From Candidatus Zhuqueibacterota bacterium (GTDB taxonomy: Bacteria > Electryoneota > RPQS01): a DNA stretch of 60,664 bases. A program made the translations under genes and the position numbers. A model generated the notes under the pieces. It did not search any database. It was not told where the DNA came from and was given only the letters and a program-made list of their open reading frames with translations. Of this stretch, positions 34,837-43,072 are shown piece by piece (the first letter of the stretch is position 1; the number at the start of each line of letters is the position of its first letter). Where the stretch lies: NCBI GenBank assembly GCA_003818605.1, contig RPQS01000024.1, forward strand, positions 1 to 60,664, read 5' to 3'.

Positions 34837-35481
34837 TTAGGCGTGTTTGATCAAAATGGTTTCCAGCACGTCGGCGGCGTCTTCACACATATCCGTAGCG
34901 GTTTCCAGCGTGACGTAAATCTCCTTCAGTTTGATGATTTCTATCGGATCGGTTTTCTCCTCGAATAAATTGGCTACGGCGCGGTCGAACAGCACGTCCG
35001 CCTCGCCTTCGTAATCGTTGATCCTCCGGATGATGCTCCGCATCTCGTCCGTGCGATTCAGCCGCCGCAGCAGATGAACGCCGCGCTGCAGTTCAATGAT
35101 AGACCCGTGCAGCGAGTGCATCAACCGCAGCATTTCCGGCGGGACTTCTTTGATCTTATACAAAAGAAAGCGCTGCGCGCTTCCGTCTATATTGTCTAAA
35201 ATGTCGTCGAGAGCGGACGCTAAAAGATGGATATCCTCGGGATCGAACGGCGTGACGAACGTGCCGCTGAGTTCGGAAAAAATCCTGTGCGTAATCGCAT
35301 CGCCTTCGTGCTCATAAGCCATAATCTGGCTGATGAGCGCTTCGCGTTCTTCCGGCGCGACGGCCTGTAATCGCAATAAAGCCTCCGATGCGCGCGTGAT
35401 GTTCTGAACGGATTCCTCGAACATCGTGTAAAAATGCACATCGTGCGGCAGCATTGCTTGGAGAAAGCGGTCGAGTCTCAT
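34837..35481 (-). CDS. DUF47/PhoU-like Pit accessory protein
   Basis: A 214-residue cytoplasmic helical protein of the DUF47 family, PhoU relatives encoded next to PiT transporters. The N-terminus LDRFLQAMLPHDVHFYTMFEE and the metal-binding phrase YEHEGDAITHRIF (about residues 66-78) are characteristic; a second one, EGEADVLFDRAVANLF, lies in the second half. ATG 35481 is chosen over an in-frame TTG at 35493; neither has a clear ribosome site. It is co-transcribed with the transporter gene downstream. Confidence 0.9.
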   Translation of the reverse strand: MRLDRFLQAMLPHDVHFYTMFEESVQNITRASEALLRLQAVAPEEREALISQIMAYEHEGDAITHRIFSELSGTFVTPFDPEDIHLLASALDDILDNIDGSAQRFLLYKIKEVPPEMLRLMHSLHGSIIELQRGVHLLRRLNRTDEMRSIIRRINDYEGEADVLFDRAVANLFEEKTDPIEIIKLKEIYVTLETATDMCEDAADVLETILIKHA

Positions 35482-35503
35482 GGGAGGATCCAATCGGGGA
35501 CGT

Positions 35504-35520
35504 GCGGGCGGAAAGCCCGC
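35504..35520 (-). repeat. REP-like hairpin GCGGGC-GGAAA-GCCCGC
   Basis: A 6-base-pair GC stem with a five-base loop, without a T-run, in the 86 bases between the rhomboid and DUF47 genes. Confidence 0.5.
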
Positions 35521-35567
35521 GGAATGAAAGATCTTACGAAGCGCGAAAGGGGAAGATGCGAAGCGGC

Positions 35568-36380
35568 TTACCGCCGATCCCGCTCGCGCAGAATGCGGCT
35601 GGCTTCTTCAAGCCGTTTTTGTTCGGATGGACTTAAACTGTCCATGCCCTCGCGGTTGATCTTATCCAGGAGGTCATCCACCTCGCGGCGGGTTTTATTC
35701 AGTTTTTCTTCTTCGTGGAGCCGCGCCGTCTCTTCCCGCTGCTCTTTCCAGTCCGTAAGCGAGCGGGAAAAACGCCTCGGGAAAATACGGCCGCGCTTTA
35801 AATAGACGTAGCCGACAACCATGCCGCCCAAATGCGCCAAATGCGCGACGCTGCCCGATTGTCCGAAGCTGGCCAGAAAAGCGACGGCTCCGAAAATCAA
35901 CGCAAACCATTTGGCTTTCAGCGGAATGACAAACCAAATGTAAATGACAGAGTCGGGAAATAACACCGCATAGGCCGTCAGCAATCCGTAAATCGCGCCG
36001 GATGCTCCCACCGTGGGAATGGGCGAGTTCATATTGAAGACCGCATAGCACAAACCGCCGCCCAATCCTGTGATCAGATAATATTTGATAAACTCTTTCG
36101 AACCCCATGTCCGCTCCAGCACCGAACCGAACATCCACAGCGCGAGCATATTGAAAAGAATATGGCCGAATCCCGCGTGTAAAAACATATAGGTCAAGAG
36201 CTGCCACACCTTGCCCGCAAAAAATGCCTGCGGAATTAATCCGAAATTAAACGCCAGCACGCCATGCAGTTTGAAAATTTCCTGCACGGCAAAGATTGTG
36301 ACATTGGACAGAATGAGAAAACGAACGATCTCCGTCCAAGTCATCCCGAAATCTACATAGGCAAAGCGCAGACGTCGCAC
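35568..36380 (-). CDS. Rhomboid-family intramembrane serine protease
   Basis: A 270-residue inner-membrane protease that cuts transmembrane segments. Six helices are evident with the expected signatures: the helix-two cap (YMFLHAGFGHILFNMLALWMFG), catalytic serine in GASGAIYGLL (about residue 129), and catalytic histidine in AHLAHLGGMVVGY (about 182). A 70-residue charged tail, partly coiled coil and ending in REERDRR-like sequence, extends into the cytoplasm. The start is GTG 36380 with AAGGA twelve bases upstream; ATG 36344 is an alternative without a ribosome site. Confidence 0.92.
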   Translation of the reverse strand: MRRLRFAYVDFGMTWTEIVRFLILSNVTIFAVQEIFKLHGVLAFNFGLIPQAFFAGKVWQLLTYMFLHAGFGHILFNMLALWMFGSVLERTWGSKEFIKYYLITGLGGGLCYAVFNMNSPIPTVGASGAIYGLLTAYAVLFPDSVIYIWFVIPLKAKWFALIFGAVAFLASFGQSGSVAHLAHLGGMVVGYVYLKRGRIFPRRFSRSLTDWKEQREETARLHEEEKLNKTRREVDDLLDKINREGMDSLSPSEQKRLEEASRILRERDRR

Positions 36381-36403
36381 GGGATTCTATTTTCCTTTCT
36401 AAT

Positions 36404-36874
36404 TTATCGGGGATATCGTCCCGCCATTTTCATCAACCACCCGTGAAAGCGGTGAATGAAAACCGCATCCGGCAGGAACATCAAGGGACAGTGCCCCTCG
36501 ATAATCGCCATGCCGCACAAATCGCAAAGGGCATTCGTTTCGCGGCTCCAGCCTTTTCGCAAACCCTTGCCGCGCAGCCAGACGTGAGTCAGTCCGACGG
36601 CGGCGCAATCGCTGATCAAACGCTCGACCTCCGCCGGATTGGTCAGCAGGATCGCTCCCTGCAGCGGCGGCGGGACGTCCTTCAAACTGGCATAGCAGGC
36701 TGTGCCGTCCAATTGCTTGACGTTCGGATTGACCGGCACAACCGGAAGACCTTTCGTTTGCATTTCCCGGAAAACGGCCCGCGAGTACTCTTTTTCGTTT
36801 CGCGAAACCCCCACAACGGCAATCCGTTCCAATTTCAGAAACTCATCAATCTGCTTGAGTGTAGCATTTGGCAT
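36404..36874 (-). CDS. CoA-binding domain protein (YccU-like)
   Basis: A 156-residue cytoplasmic protein with a Rossmann-type CoA-binding domain: IAVVGVSRNEKEYSRAVF (about residues 18-35), VVPVNPNVKQLDG, and ILLTNPAEVERLI. The C-terminal half has CDLCGMAIIEGHCPLMF, a Cys/His-rich segment shared by YccU-like relatives. It may bind CoA derivatives or nucleotide ligands; no reaction is known. It lies 23 bases before the rhomboid gene and 59 after the PEGA protein gene. Confidence 0.88.
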   Translation of the reverse strand: MPNATLKQIDEFLKLERIAVVGVSRNEKEYSRAVFREMQTKGLPVVPVNPNVKQLDGTACYASLKDVPPPLQGAILLTNPAEVERLISDCAAVGLTHVWLRGKGLRKGWSRETNALCDLCGMAIIEGHCPLMFLPDAVFIHRFHGWLMKMAGRYPR

Positions 36875-36933
36875 GGTTAGATCTCTCGTATCAGTATATT
36901 CCGCACGCGATCATATCGGCGCGGTAAAACCCG

Positions 36934-38391
36934 TTATCGTATTTCAAACTTCCAAAGATAATGAAACAGCGTATTATCGTCATTCGTCCGGATCATGACG
37001 CGGTTCTCGCCCGCTTTCAACACACCCTGCAATGACCACTCTTCGTAGCGATCCAAGTCGGCGGAGGTCACGGCATGCACGGGACGGTAGCCGTCCAGAA
37101 AAGTCCTGCCGTTTACCGAGACCACCAATTCACTACGGTTGCTGGTCGTTAAAGCATAGCGGCGGGCGGAGCGATAGAGATATAACCGCAGGCCCAGCGG
37201 GGAATCCGGCGGAACGTCGGGAGGCAGAGTGAAGATGAACTCAACATAATCTCCACCTGTCGGATTGCGATTGATGTCTCCCGCCGCCAGTTCCCAGCCG
37301 AATTTCTGCGAACCGGGTATATCCTTAATGCGCGGGCCTAACGAAGCGGATCGTTCCGCGCCTCGTCCTTCGAAATATGCGCCGGTTTCCCAGCGAATTT
37401 CCCCTTCGGTTTTTACGGAATTCTCCCCCTCTGCCAAAGCGGAAACGCGAAAGATGCGCGTGTACGTTCCTTTAATTTCCAGTCGCGGTTTTGTCGGAGT
37501 TAGGGTTGCTCGAACCGGTTCAGGAGTCCGCCACCCCTCCACGTCGCCAAAAGTGACGATGTATATTCCGAATTCGCGCGATGCAACCGCCTTGCCTTCT
37601 CCAACCGAAACGCTGTCCACAAAAATCTGCCCCGCTACGGGTGTGGTTTCGATGGCGATTTCCCGCAAAGCCGTCCGCGATTCCGTCAGAGTAAAAAATA
37701 CGAATTGCGGGGTGGACGAACGAACCAGACGAACCGTTTGGTCTTTCGGTTCGGAAGTGTATCCGGCGTGTTCAATCCGCACCGTATACGTTCCCGGGGT
37801 CAGATATAACGTGGCGGGAGTGACTTCCGGCCGCATTTCGTCATTGATAAAAACCCGCGCACCCAGAAGAGTACTGGAGATTTCCAGCGCGCCGGTTTTA
37901 ATCCCCTCGTTTTCACGCGGTGTTAACGACTCGAGTTTGGGCGGAATCAGCGTGCGCGTCGTTTCGACGGACACGATCGGGCGCGTTTCTTCTTTAGCCG
38001 GTTCCGGAGGCAGAACGGACATTTCGGGAGTCGTTTTGGGAGGAAGAGCCGTCTCTTTACGAGGAACAACTTTTTCCAGAGCGCGCGTATCGGGCGGAAT
38101 TAAACGGAAAAAAACCGTATCTGTTTTGCCCGATTGCACGTCCACTATTTGTGCCACCGGATCGGATTCCAGCGTGTCTTTGCGCACGGTCACGGAATGA
38201 CGTCCGCGCGTTGCACGGACCGCGCCGTTCGTTGTGCCCGATGTGGATTTCAGATCCATCCACACTTGCGCGCCGGGGGGATCCGAAATCACCACAATTG
38301 TGCCCTGTCCGGCCGGCCACCATCGTTCGTAAGCCAGATAGCCGGCCAGCATAGCCACAATTCCAACCGTTATCCATATGGACAGTTTCAT
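36934..38391 (-). CDS. Membrane-anchored PEGA-domain protein
   Basis: A 485-residue protein with an N-terminal membrane anchor (about residues 3-20) and the rest outside the cytoplasmic membrane. At least two PEGA repeats are visible: GTIVVISDPPGAQVWMD (about 28-44) and LEISSTLLGARVFINDE (about 166-182) with TLYLTPGTYTVRIEHAGY; a third, degenerate one is near 250. A proline-rich linker (about 100-155) separates the first two. The last 160 residues look like a carbohydrate-binding beta-sandwich (SLQGVLKAGENRVMI), as in sugar-binding Ig-like folds. ATG 38391 is chosen; it has only a weak ribosome site. Confidence 0.75.
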   Translation of the reverse strand: MKLSIWITVGIVAMLAGYLAYERWWPAGQGTIVVISDPPGAQVWMDLKSTSGTTNGAVRATRGRHSVTVRKDTLESDPVAQIVDVQSGKTDTVFFRLIPPDTRALEKVVPRKETALPPKTTPEMSVLPPEPAKEETRPIVSVETTRTLIPPKLESLTPRENEGIKTGALEISSTLLGARVFINDEMRPEVTPATLYLTPGTYTVRIEHAGYTSEPKDQTVRLVRSSTPQFVFFTLTESRTALREIAIETTPVAGQIFVDSVSVGEGKAVASREFGIYIVTFGDVEGWRTPEPVRATLTPTKPRLEIKGTYTRIFRVSALAEGENSVKTEGEIRWETGAYFEGRGAERSASLGPRIKDIPGSQKFGWELAAGDINRNPTGGDYVEFIFTLPPDVPPDSPLGLRLYLYRSARRYALTTSNRSELVVSVNGRTFLDGYRPVHAVTSADLDRYEEWSLQGVLKAGENRVMIRTNDDNTLFHYLWKFEIR

Positions 38392-38544
38392 ACCTGCCAC
38401 AATATAAACTAATCCGGCAAAAGAGCAACGATTGACCCGCGATGATGGCCGTATGCTTTGATAAAAATGGAATTAGCACGCGTACTGCCATGACTTTATT
38501 ATCTCCGTTCGGGCTTAAAGAGAACTTATAACGCTGTGTCTTAA

Positions 38545-38573
38545 TTGACTATCAGACCGGCGGTTCGTATTAT
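38545..38573 (+). promoter_or_regulatory. Candidate promoter of the methyltransferase gene
   Basis: TTGACT at 38545-38550, a 17-base spacer and TATTAT at 38568-38573, 27 bases before ATG 38600, in the 208-base gap between divergent genes. Confidence 0.6.
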
Positions 38574-38599
38574 AGCTCCATCTAACAATGGAAAAGTGA

Positions 38600-39346
38600 A
38601 TGCCGAACGATTCCGAGTGGTTTGAAAATTGGTTCGATGAGGACTACCTCACTCTATATGCCCATCGTGATTTAAGCGAAGCGCGCCGTTTTGTCAATGT
38701 GCTTTGGTCCGCTCTCGAGCTGGAAGCCGGAGCGCTTGTAGCCGACATTCCGTGCGGTGCGGGCCGCTATAGCTTAGCTTTTGCCGAGCGCGGAGCCCGA
38801 GTTGTAGGAATGGACTTCTCACCGGTTATGCTGCACCGTGCCGCCGAAGCATGTATGCTTGGTTATGCCTGCCCGCTTTTCGTGCGCGGAGATATGCGGC
38901 ATATTCCCTTGATCGGCCGTTTTCATTTAGTTGCCAATATCTTTTCCAGTCTAGGTTATTTTGAAAGCGAGAATGACAATTTCATGGCTTTTTCCGAATT
39001 GGCCAGGCTTCTCGCTCCCGGCGGTTTTTTAATTGTGGATGTCGTCAATCCGGCTTGTTTGCGGGAACATTTCATAGCGGAAACGCAACGCGCTGTCGGT
39101 GATGCTATCGTGAGTGAACGTCGCGAACTCGATCTCGAAAACAAGCGCGTGATCAAGCACGTTGACATTAATAAAGGTTCAACTACACGTTTAATCCGCG
39201 AATCTGTACGGCTTTACGAGCAGAATGAACTCTTCGATTTTACCGTCGCCTGCAAACTGCATCGGTTAGAATTCTGGGGTGACTACTCCGGTGCTTCGCT
39301 CACCCCTCAATCCCCTCGCTTAATCCTCGTCGCCCGCAAAAATTGA
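38600..39346 (+). CDS. Class I SAM-dependent methyltransferase
   Basis: A 248-residue cytoplasmic protein with a Rossmann methyltransferase core. Motif I is ADIPCGAGRYSLAFAERG (about residues 48-65), followed by VVGMDFSPVML, the acidic pair FVRGDMRHIP (about 94-103), and a motif IV-like LVANIFSSLGYF. The first 40 residues resemble small-molecule methyltransferases (DSEWFENWFDEDYLTLY). The substrate cannot be inferred; it is transcribed alone, before the arsenic pair. Confidence 0.88.
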   Translation: MPNDSEWFENWFDEDYLTLYAHRDLSEARRFVNVLWSALELEAGALVADIPCGAGRYSLAFAERGARVVGMDFSPVMLHRAAEACMLGYACPLFVRGDMRHIPLIGRFHLVANIFSSLGYFESENDNFMAFSELARLLAPGGFLIVDVVNPACLREHFIAETQRAVGDAIVSERRELDLENKRVIKHVDINKGSTTRLIRESVRLYEQNELFDFTVACKLHRLEFWGDYSGASLTPQSPRLILVARKN

Positions 39347-39386
39347 TCGCGCAATTGCAATAATATTATTATAATGGAAGTTGCGC

Positions 39387-39415
39387 TTGATTTTTCATTT
39401 CTTTTATCGTATATT
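39387..39415 (+). promoter_or_regulatory. Promoter of the arsR-arsM pair
   Basis: TTGATT at 39387-39392, a 17-base spacer and TATATT at 39410-39415. Initiation is expected near 39422, 17 bases before ATG 39439. Confidence 0.6.
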
Positions 39416-39421
39416 TACGAT
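39406..39421. promoter_or_regulatory. Palindromic operator overlapping the arsR -10 box
   Basis: ATCGTA-TATT-TACGAT, a perfect 6+6 inverted repeat, covers the whole -10 hexamer. ArsR/SmtB repressors bind such AT-rich palindromes and block RNA polymerase, so this is the likely autoregulatory site. Confidence 0.55.
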
Positions 39422-39438
39422 TGACGATTGGAACACCC

Positions 39439-39744
39439 ATGACACCGCCAAAAAAGAACACTGAAAAAAACGGCTGCTGCGCGGAAGAGATAGCCAAGCT
39501 GGCCCGCGCATTGGGCCATCCGCATCGCGTAGCGATCATCCGCTTTCTGCTCGACCACAACACCTGCATTTGCGGAGAGATTGTGGATTCTTTACCCGTA
39601 GCCCAGTCCACCGTCTCGCAGCATTTAAAAAAGCTCAAGGAAGCGGGTTGGATCAAGGGTGAAATCGAAGGCCCGCGCACTTGCTATTGTTTAAATCCCA
39701 ATGCCCTCGCGCGTTTCAAAGACCTGCTCGCTGATTTGAAATAA
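39439..39744 (+). CDS. arsR: ArsR-family metalloregulator
   Basis: A 101-residue winged-helix repressor. The recognition region reads [18 protein letters not shown]. Cys43 and Cys45 in NTCICGEI occupy the position of the As(III)-binding CVC of classical ArsR, with extra cysteines at 13, 14 and near the C-terminus (TCYC), so arsenite or antimonite sensing is likely. ATG 39439 is chosen over TTG 39421 because the latter lies inside the operator and at the expected transcript start. arsM follows after 15 bases, and the pair should be derepressed together by arsenite. Confidence 0.92.
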   Translation: MTPPKKNTEKNGCCAEEIAKLARALGHPHRVAIIRFLLDHNTCICGEIVDSLPVAQSTVSQHLKKLKEAGWIKGEIEGPRTCYCLNPNALARFKDLLADLK

Positions 39745-39759
39745 GGAACAGAGTACTTC

Positions 39760-40557
39760 ATGAAAATCATTCCCACGGAAGACATTCGGATAGTCGTCCG
39801 CGACCGCTACGGCAAAGCCGCCGAACAGGGCGGAATGTGCTGCGGCACTACGTCGTGCTGCGGCGGTGCGATGGATGTGGATGCCATTTCCAAGCAAATC
39901 GGCTATCAGGCGGAAGACCTTGCCAACCTACCTGAAGGCACCAATCTCGGTCTTGGCTGCGGCAATCCTCTGGAACATGCCAATGTAAAATCCGGCGAAA
40001 CCGTGCTCGATTTGGGCAGCGGCGGCGGTCTGGATTGTTTTCTTGCGGCCCGCGCTGTTGGCCCGTCGGGTCACGTGATCGGTGTGGACATGACACCGCA
40101 AATGCTCGCAAAAGCTCGCGGCAATGCAGTGAAAACGGGATTTACTAATGTAGACTTCCGCCTCGGAGAAATTGAACATTTGCCCGTAGCCGACAATTCC
40201 GTGGATCTGATCATTTCCAATTGCGTCATCAATCTTTCGCCCGACAAGCCGCAGGTCTTCTGCGAAGCGTTGCGCGTTTTAAAGCCGGGTGGACGGATGA
40301 TGGTTTCCGATCTGGTTCTGCGCAAACCGTTGTCCGAAAAGTTGAAAAGTTCGGTCGAGGCTTATGTGGGCTGCGTGGCCGGAGCCTCTTTGAAGGAAGA
40401 TTATCTTGCTCTGATGCGCACGGCGGGCTTTTCGAGTGTGGAGATTGTCCAAGAGCATACCTACGATGTCGGCTTGGATTTCGTCGGCAAGGATTTGGCC
40501 GAGGAAGCTATAGCCGCCGTTGTTTCCGTCAAAGTCCGCGCCGTAAAAGCTTCGTAA
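39760..40557 (+). CDS. arsM: Arsenite S-adenosylmethionine methyltransferase
   Basis: Methylates As(III) using SAM and thiols, giving methylated or volatile arsenic; cytoplasmic. The 265-residue protein has the SAM loop VLDLGSGGGLDCFLAA (about residues 82-97) and the conserved catalytic cysteines: C67 (GLGCGNPL), C155 (ISNCVINLSPDK) and C205 (YVGCVAGA). Extra N-terminal Cys pairs C27-C28 and C33-C34 may pass the metal on. AAGGA precedes the start, and the gene is the second of an arsR-arsM operon. No arsenite efflux gene is near, so methylation appears to be the local resistance mechanism. Confidence 0.95.
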   Translation: MKIIPTEDIRIVVRDRYGKAAEQGGMCCGTTSCCGGAMDVDAISKQIGYQAEDLANLPEGTNLGLGCGNPLEHANVKSGETVLDLGSGGGLDCFLAARAVGPSGHVIGVDMTPQMLAKARGNAVKTGFTNVDFRLGEIEHLPVADNSVDLIISNCVINLSPDKPQVFCEALRVLKPGGRMMVSDLVLRKPLSEKLKSSVEAYVGCVAGASLKEDYLALMRTAGFSSVEIVQEHTYDVGLDFVGKDLAEEAIAAVVSVKVRAVKAS

Positions 40558-40588
40558 CCATTAAAGCATAGACCGCGGCATCTTTTCA

Positions 40589-40652
40589 TCCCCCATTCCA
40601 TCCGCCTCTTGGCGCGATCTCGTCAAAGACGGATGGGGGAAGCAAAAGGGGG
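40589..40652 (+). repeat. Dispersed palindromic repeat, copy 1
   Basis: A 64-base element, roughly TCCCCCAT..ATCCG - CCTCTTGGCGCGATCTCGT - CGGATGGGGGA - AGCAAAAGGGGG. The outer arms can pair. It aligns throughout with the copy at 53220-53282: TCCGCCTC, GGCG, GATCTCGT, CGGA and the two G-runs are in the same order. Confidence 0.7.
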
Positions 40653-40717
40653 TCTTTTCTTCCGCTTTCTAATTTCTCATTTCTCGTTTCTCATTTTCTT
40701 CCGTTCATCCTTTCCCC

Positions 40718-40746
40718 TTGACTTTCCCCCCTGCATCCCTTATAAT
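40718..40746 (+). promoter_or_regulatory. Near-consensus promoter of the 40910 gene
   Basis: TTGACT at 40718-40723, a 17-base spacer and TATAAT at 40741-40746. The leader to ATG 40910 is about 157 bases. Confidence 0.75.
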
Positions 40747-40909
40747 GGAACACAACCAACAGATGGGAGGCGGGATGATACGGCGGCTAATCCAGACAAT
40801 CGGGCGGAACGATTCAGTCTACAGTTCATACTGATATCTTGACCTTACCGTCTTTTAGCGGCGAGGTTTTTTTACTTACTACAGTGGAGTCAGAATCTAT
40901 AGGACACAG

Positions 40910-42367
40910 ATGAGATCATCCATTAAGATTCATTATATAATCATACTGCTGTTACTGAGCGCGCAGATTGGAGTCACTCAGCCTTACGAGGGGCCGGACA
41001 CGTTGTGGACACGTGTGAATGCGCTTTCCGGTCTTGAATTTTATACTTCCGCGAGTGTCGTCTCGTTGTCCGACGGCGGAGTCATGATTTCGGGGGAGTA
41101 TGTGACAGTTGGTGAAACGGATGCCGGCCCCTGCATGGCTCGATTAGACAGCAGCGGTAACCTGCTTTGGCTTCGTTCGTGCAACGATTCCATTCCACTC
41201 CACAGTTATCCAACGTACATGTGCCAGATCGGTGCGGACCTGTTTGCTCTGGCATCAACCGCAGTGGGAGATCGCGACGACCCGTGTGTGACGCTATGCA
41301 ACGGAGACGGAGTAGTCCTCGGGCAACGTGCCTTCAGTATTCCGTATTGGCAATTGGTACAGGGAGTCTGTCCGAGTGGGGATGATGGTGTCACGATAAT
41401 CTATGATACTCAGGGTCCGCAAACGGGTTCGCGGATTATGTGCGCCATGAAAGTGAACATTCAAGGCGACTGCATTTGGAATTACAGTTATCCGATTGCG
41501 GGCGGAAGTGTGTTGGTAAATGCGATTGCTCCAACTTCAGACGGTGGGTATGTTCTTGTAGGATCGAGTGTAAGATGGACGGAAACGCATCCAATCTTGA
41601 TTGTAAAACTGGATACTGACGGTTATGTGGAGTTTACCCGATCCTACAATTTCTATGACGAAAGCTATGCAACTGATATCGCAGTGCTTGCAAATGGAGA
41701 CTATATCGTAAGCGGTTCCACAATATTATGGTCAACAATGCACTCTTATGCAATAGTGTCAAGGCTTGATTCCTCAGGGGAGTTGTTGTGGACATGGTTT
41801 GGAGATCCTTCACAGGGTGATTCATATGCGGGCGGAATTATCGTTATGCCCGATAATGGGTATACGGTTGGCACTAATTCCCTCGTGCGTTTCGATACAA
41901 ATGACAGACTTATATGGCGGCACGCATATTCCCTGCCTTCCCCTTACCAGTATGTTGGTTGGCATGAAATCCTTGATGCACAAGGGCGATTCGTTTTAAT
42001 CGGCTCCTGCTACAGCAGTGCTGCCCCGAATGATCAGTTTTTAGGCATTCTTAAGACGTATCCCGATCCTGCCTTGGCAGCCATCCAACCGTTGACTCCT
42101 CTTCCTTCAGGTATTTCGTTACAAGTCTACCCCAATCCTTTCAACAGCACCACGCAAATCCAGTTCACTCTGCCGATAACGCAGCGTGTGTCGCTTAGAC
42201 TCTATGATGTCTTGGGCCGCGAAGTTGCCGTGCTGTTGAATGAAATGAAAACGGCGGGGGAACATCGCCTGAGCTTTAACGGCGGCGGATTTTCATCGGG
42301 TGTGTATTTTTGCCGATTGGAAGCGGGAAAGGAAATGCGGACGAGGAAGATTGTATTAATGCGGTAG
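40910..42367 (+). CDS. Secreted beta-repeat protein with Por tail
   Basis: A 485-residue exported protein with AGGACA before the start and a signal peptide ending IGVTQ. The body contains repeats of the form SDGGxxxxGxS ... ARLDSSGxLLW (near residues 50, 115, 200, 255 and 300), a delta-60/PQQ-like propeller pattern common in secreted FCB proteins and without a visible active site. The last 75 residues form a type IX sorting tail (VYPNPFNSTTQIQF ... SGVYFCRLEAG ... KIVLMR). Downstream lies the nested inverted repeat at 42377-42513. Confidence 0.82.
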   Translation: MRSSIKIHYIIILLLLSAQIGVTQPYEGPDTLWTRVNALSGLEFYTSASVVSLSDGGVMISGEYVTVGETDAGPCMARLDSSGNLLWLRSCNDSIPLHSYPTYMCQIGADLFALASTAVGDRDDPCVTLCNGDGVVLGQRAFSIPYWQLVQGVCPSGDDGVTIIYDTQGPQTGSRIMCAMKVNIQGDCIWNYSYPIAGGSVLVNAIAPTSDGGYVLVGSSVRWTETHPILIVKLDTDGYVEFTRSYNFYDESYATDIAVLANGDYIVSGSTILWSTMHSYAIVSRLDSSGELLWTWFGDPSQGDSYAGGIIVMPDNGYTVGTNSLVRFDTNDRLIWRHAYSLPSPYQYVGWHEILDAQGRFVLIGSCYSSAAPNDQFLGILKTYPDPALAAIQPLTPLPSGISLQVYPNPFNSTTQIQFTLPITQRVSLRLYDVLGREVAVLLNEMKTAGEHRLSFNGGGFSSGVYFCRLEAGKEMRTRKIVLMR

Positions 42368-42376
42368 GGGGCGTAC

Positions 42377-42513
42377 GCATGTGTCCACCCGCATTGTCGT
42401 TCGAAATAAATTCGATTAGGCGGCGGGCTCTGTCCCGCCGCGTTATCCGGCATGACAGAGCATGCCGGCTAATCGGGAACGAAACTCCGAGCGGAGGGCG
42501 TGAGGACACGTGC
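42377..42513 (+). repeat. Nested inverted-repeat element with two complementary-loop hairpins
   Basis: Outer arms GCATGTGTCC (42377-42386) and GGACACGTGC (42504-42513) enclose TCGTTC/GAACGA (42397-42402, 42477-42482) and CGATTAG/CTAATCG (42413-42419, 42469-42475). Inside are two 8-base-pair hairpins: GCGGCGGG-CTCTGT-CCCGCCGC (42420-42441) and CCGGCATG-ACAGAG-CATGCCGG (42447-42468). The loops CTCTGT and ACAGAG are exact reverse complements. No T-run follows. Confidence 0.75.
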
Positions 42514-42540
42514 CGCCGTGATGAAAAAGAGAGCCTATCT

Positions 42541-43026
42541 ATGCTACAAATCTGCCCGTTGGACGAGAGTATGCGTCCCTGGGCGGCCGCTATCCTTATA
42601 GAGCACTGGGGATCTACAAGAATCGTTACCCGCAGTCGCATCCACGAGGCCGACCGCTTGCCGGGATTCGTAGCCCTATGGAACGGCGAACCCGCCGGGC
42701 TGCTTACCTATAGAATAGAGGGCACGGAGTGCGAAATCGTCTCCCTGAACAGCCTGCAAGAGGGCATGGGAATCGGAACGGCTCTGCTGGAAGCTGCTAT
42801 GGAAACCGCCCGGCAAGCGGGCTGTTCCCGCCTGTGGCTGATTACCACCAATGACAACCTACCCGCCATCGGCTTCTATCAGAGACGAAATTTTGCGATT
42901 GCGGCGGTCTATCCCAACGCTCTGGCCGAATCCCGCAGGCTGAAGCCGGAGATCCCTTTCATCGGCAGAGACGGCATTCCTTTGCGCGATGAACTTGAGC
43001 TGGAAAGGCTCTTGTCGAGCGCCTGA
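42541..43026 (+). CDS. GNAT-family N-acetyltransferase
   Basis: A 161-residue acetyltransferase from ATG 42541; the frame stays open upstream through the palindromic element, but the domain starts here. Acetyl-CoA-binding motif A reads LQEGMGIGTALLEAAMETARQ (about residues 70-90), followed by LWLITTNDNLPAIGFYQRRNF, typical of GNAT enzymes acting on small amines or protein N-termini. The C-terminal IPFIGRDGIPLRDELELER resembles the tail of one GNAT group that is otherwise uncharacterised. Substrate unknown. A terminator with an eight-T run follows. Confidence 0.88.
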   Translation: MLQICPLDESMRPWAAAILIEHWGSTRIVTRSRIHEADRLPGFVALWNGEPAGLLTYRIEGTECEIVSLNSLQEGMGIGTALLEAAMETARQAGCSRLWLITTNDNLPAIGFYQRRNFAIAAVYPNALAESRRLKPEIPFIGRDGIPLRDELELERLLSSA

Positions 43027-43072
43027 TGCCTGTTTCATAGGTGGAGACCACAAAGACTGCGATTCTTGCTTT

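Larger units (their letters stand above)
40558..40909 (+). other. 352-base gap with dispersed repeat, pyrimidine tract and promoter
   Basis: From left to right it holds the palindromic repeat at 40589-40652, a TTTCTC-rich tract at 40666-40700 and a near-perfect promoter at 40718-40746. No gene-like frame or RNA gene is evident. Confidence 0.6.

Noticed and set aside
40609-40842. Short open frame in the gap after arsM
   Set aside because: It is read through the palindromic repeat and pyrimidine tract and has no protein-like features.
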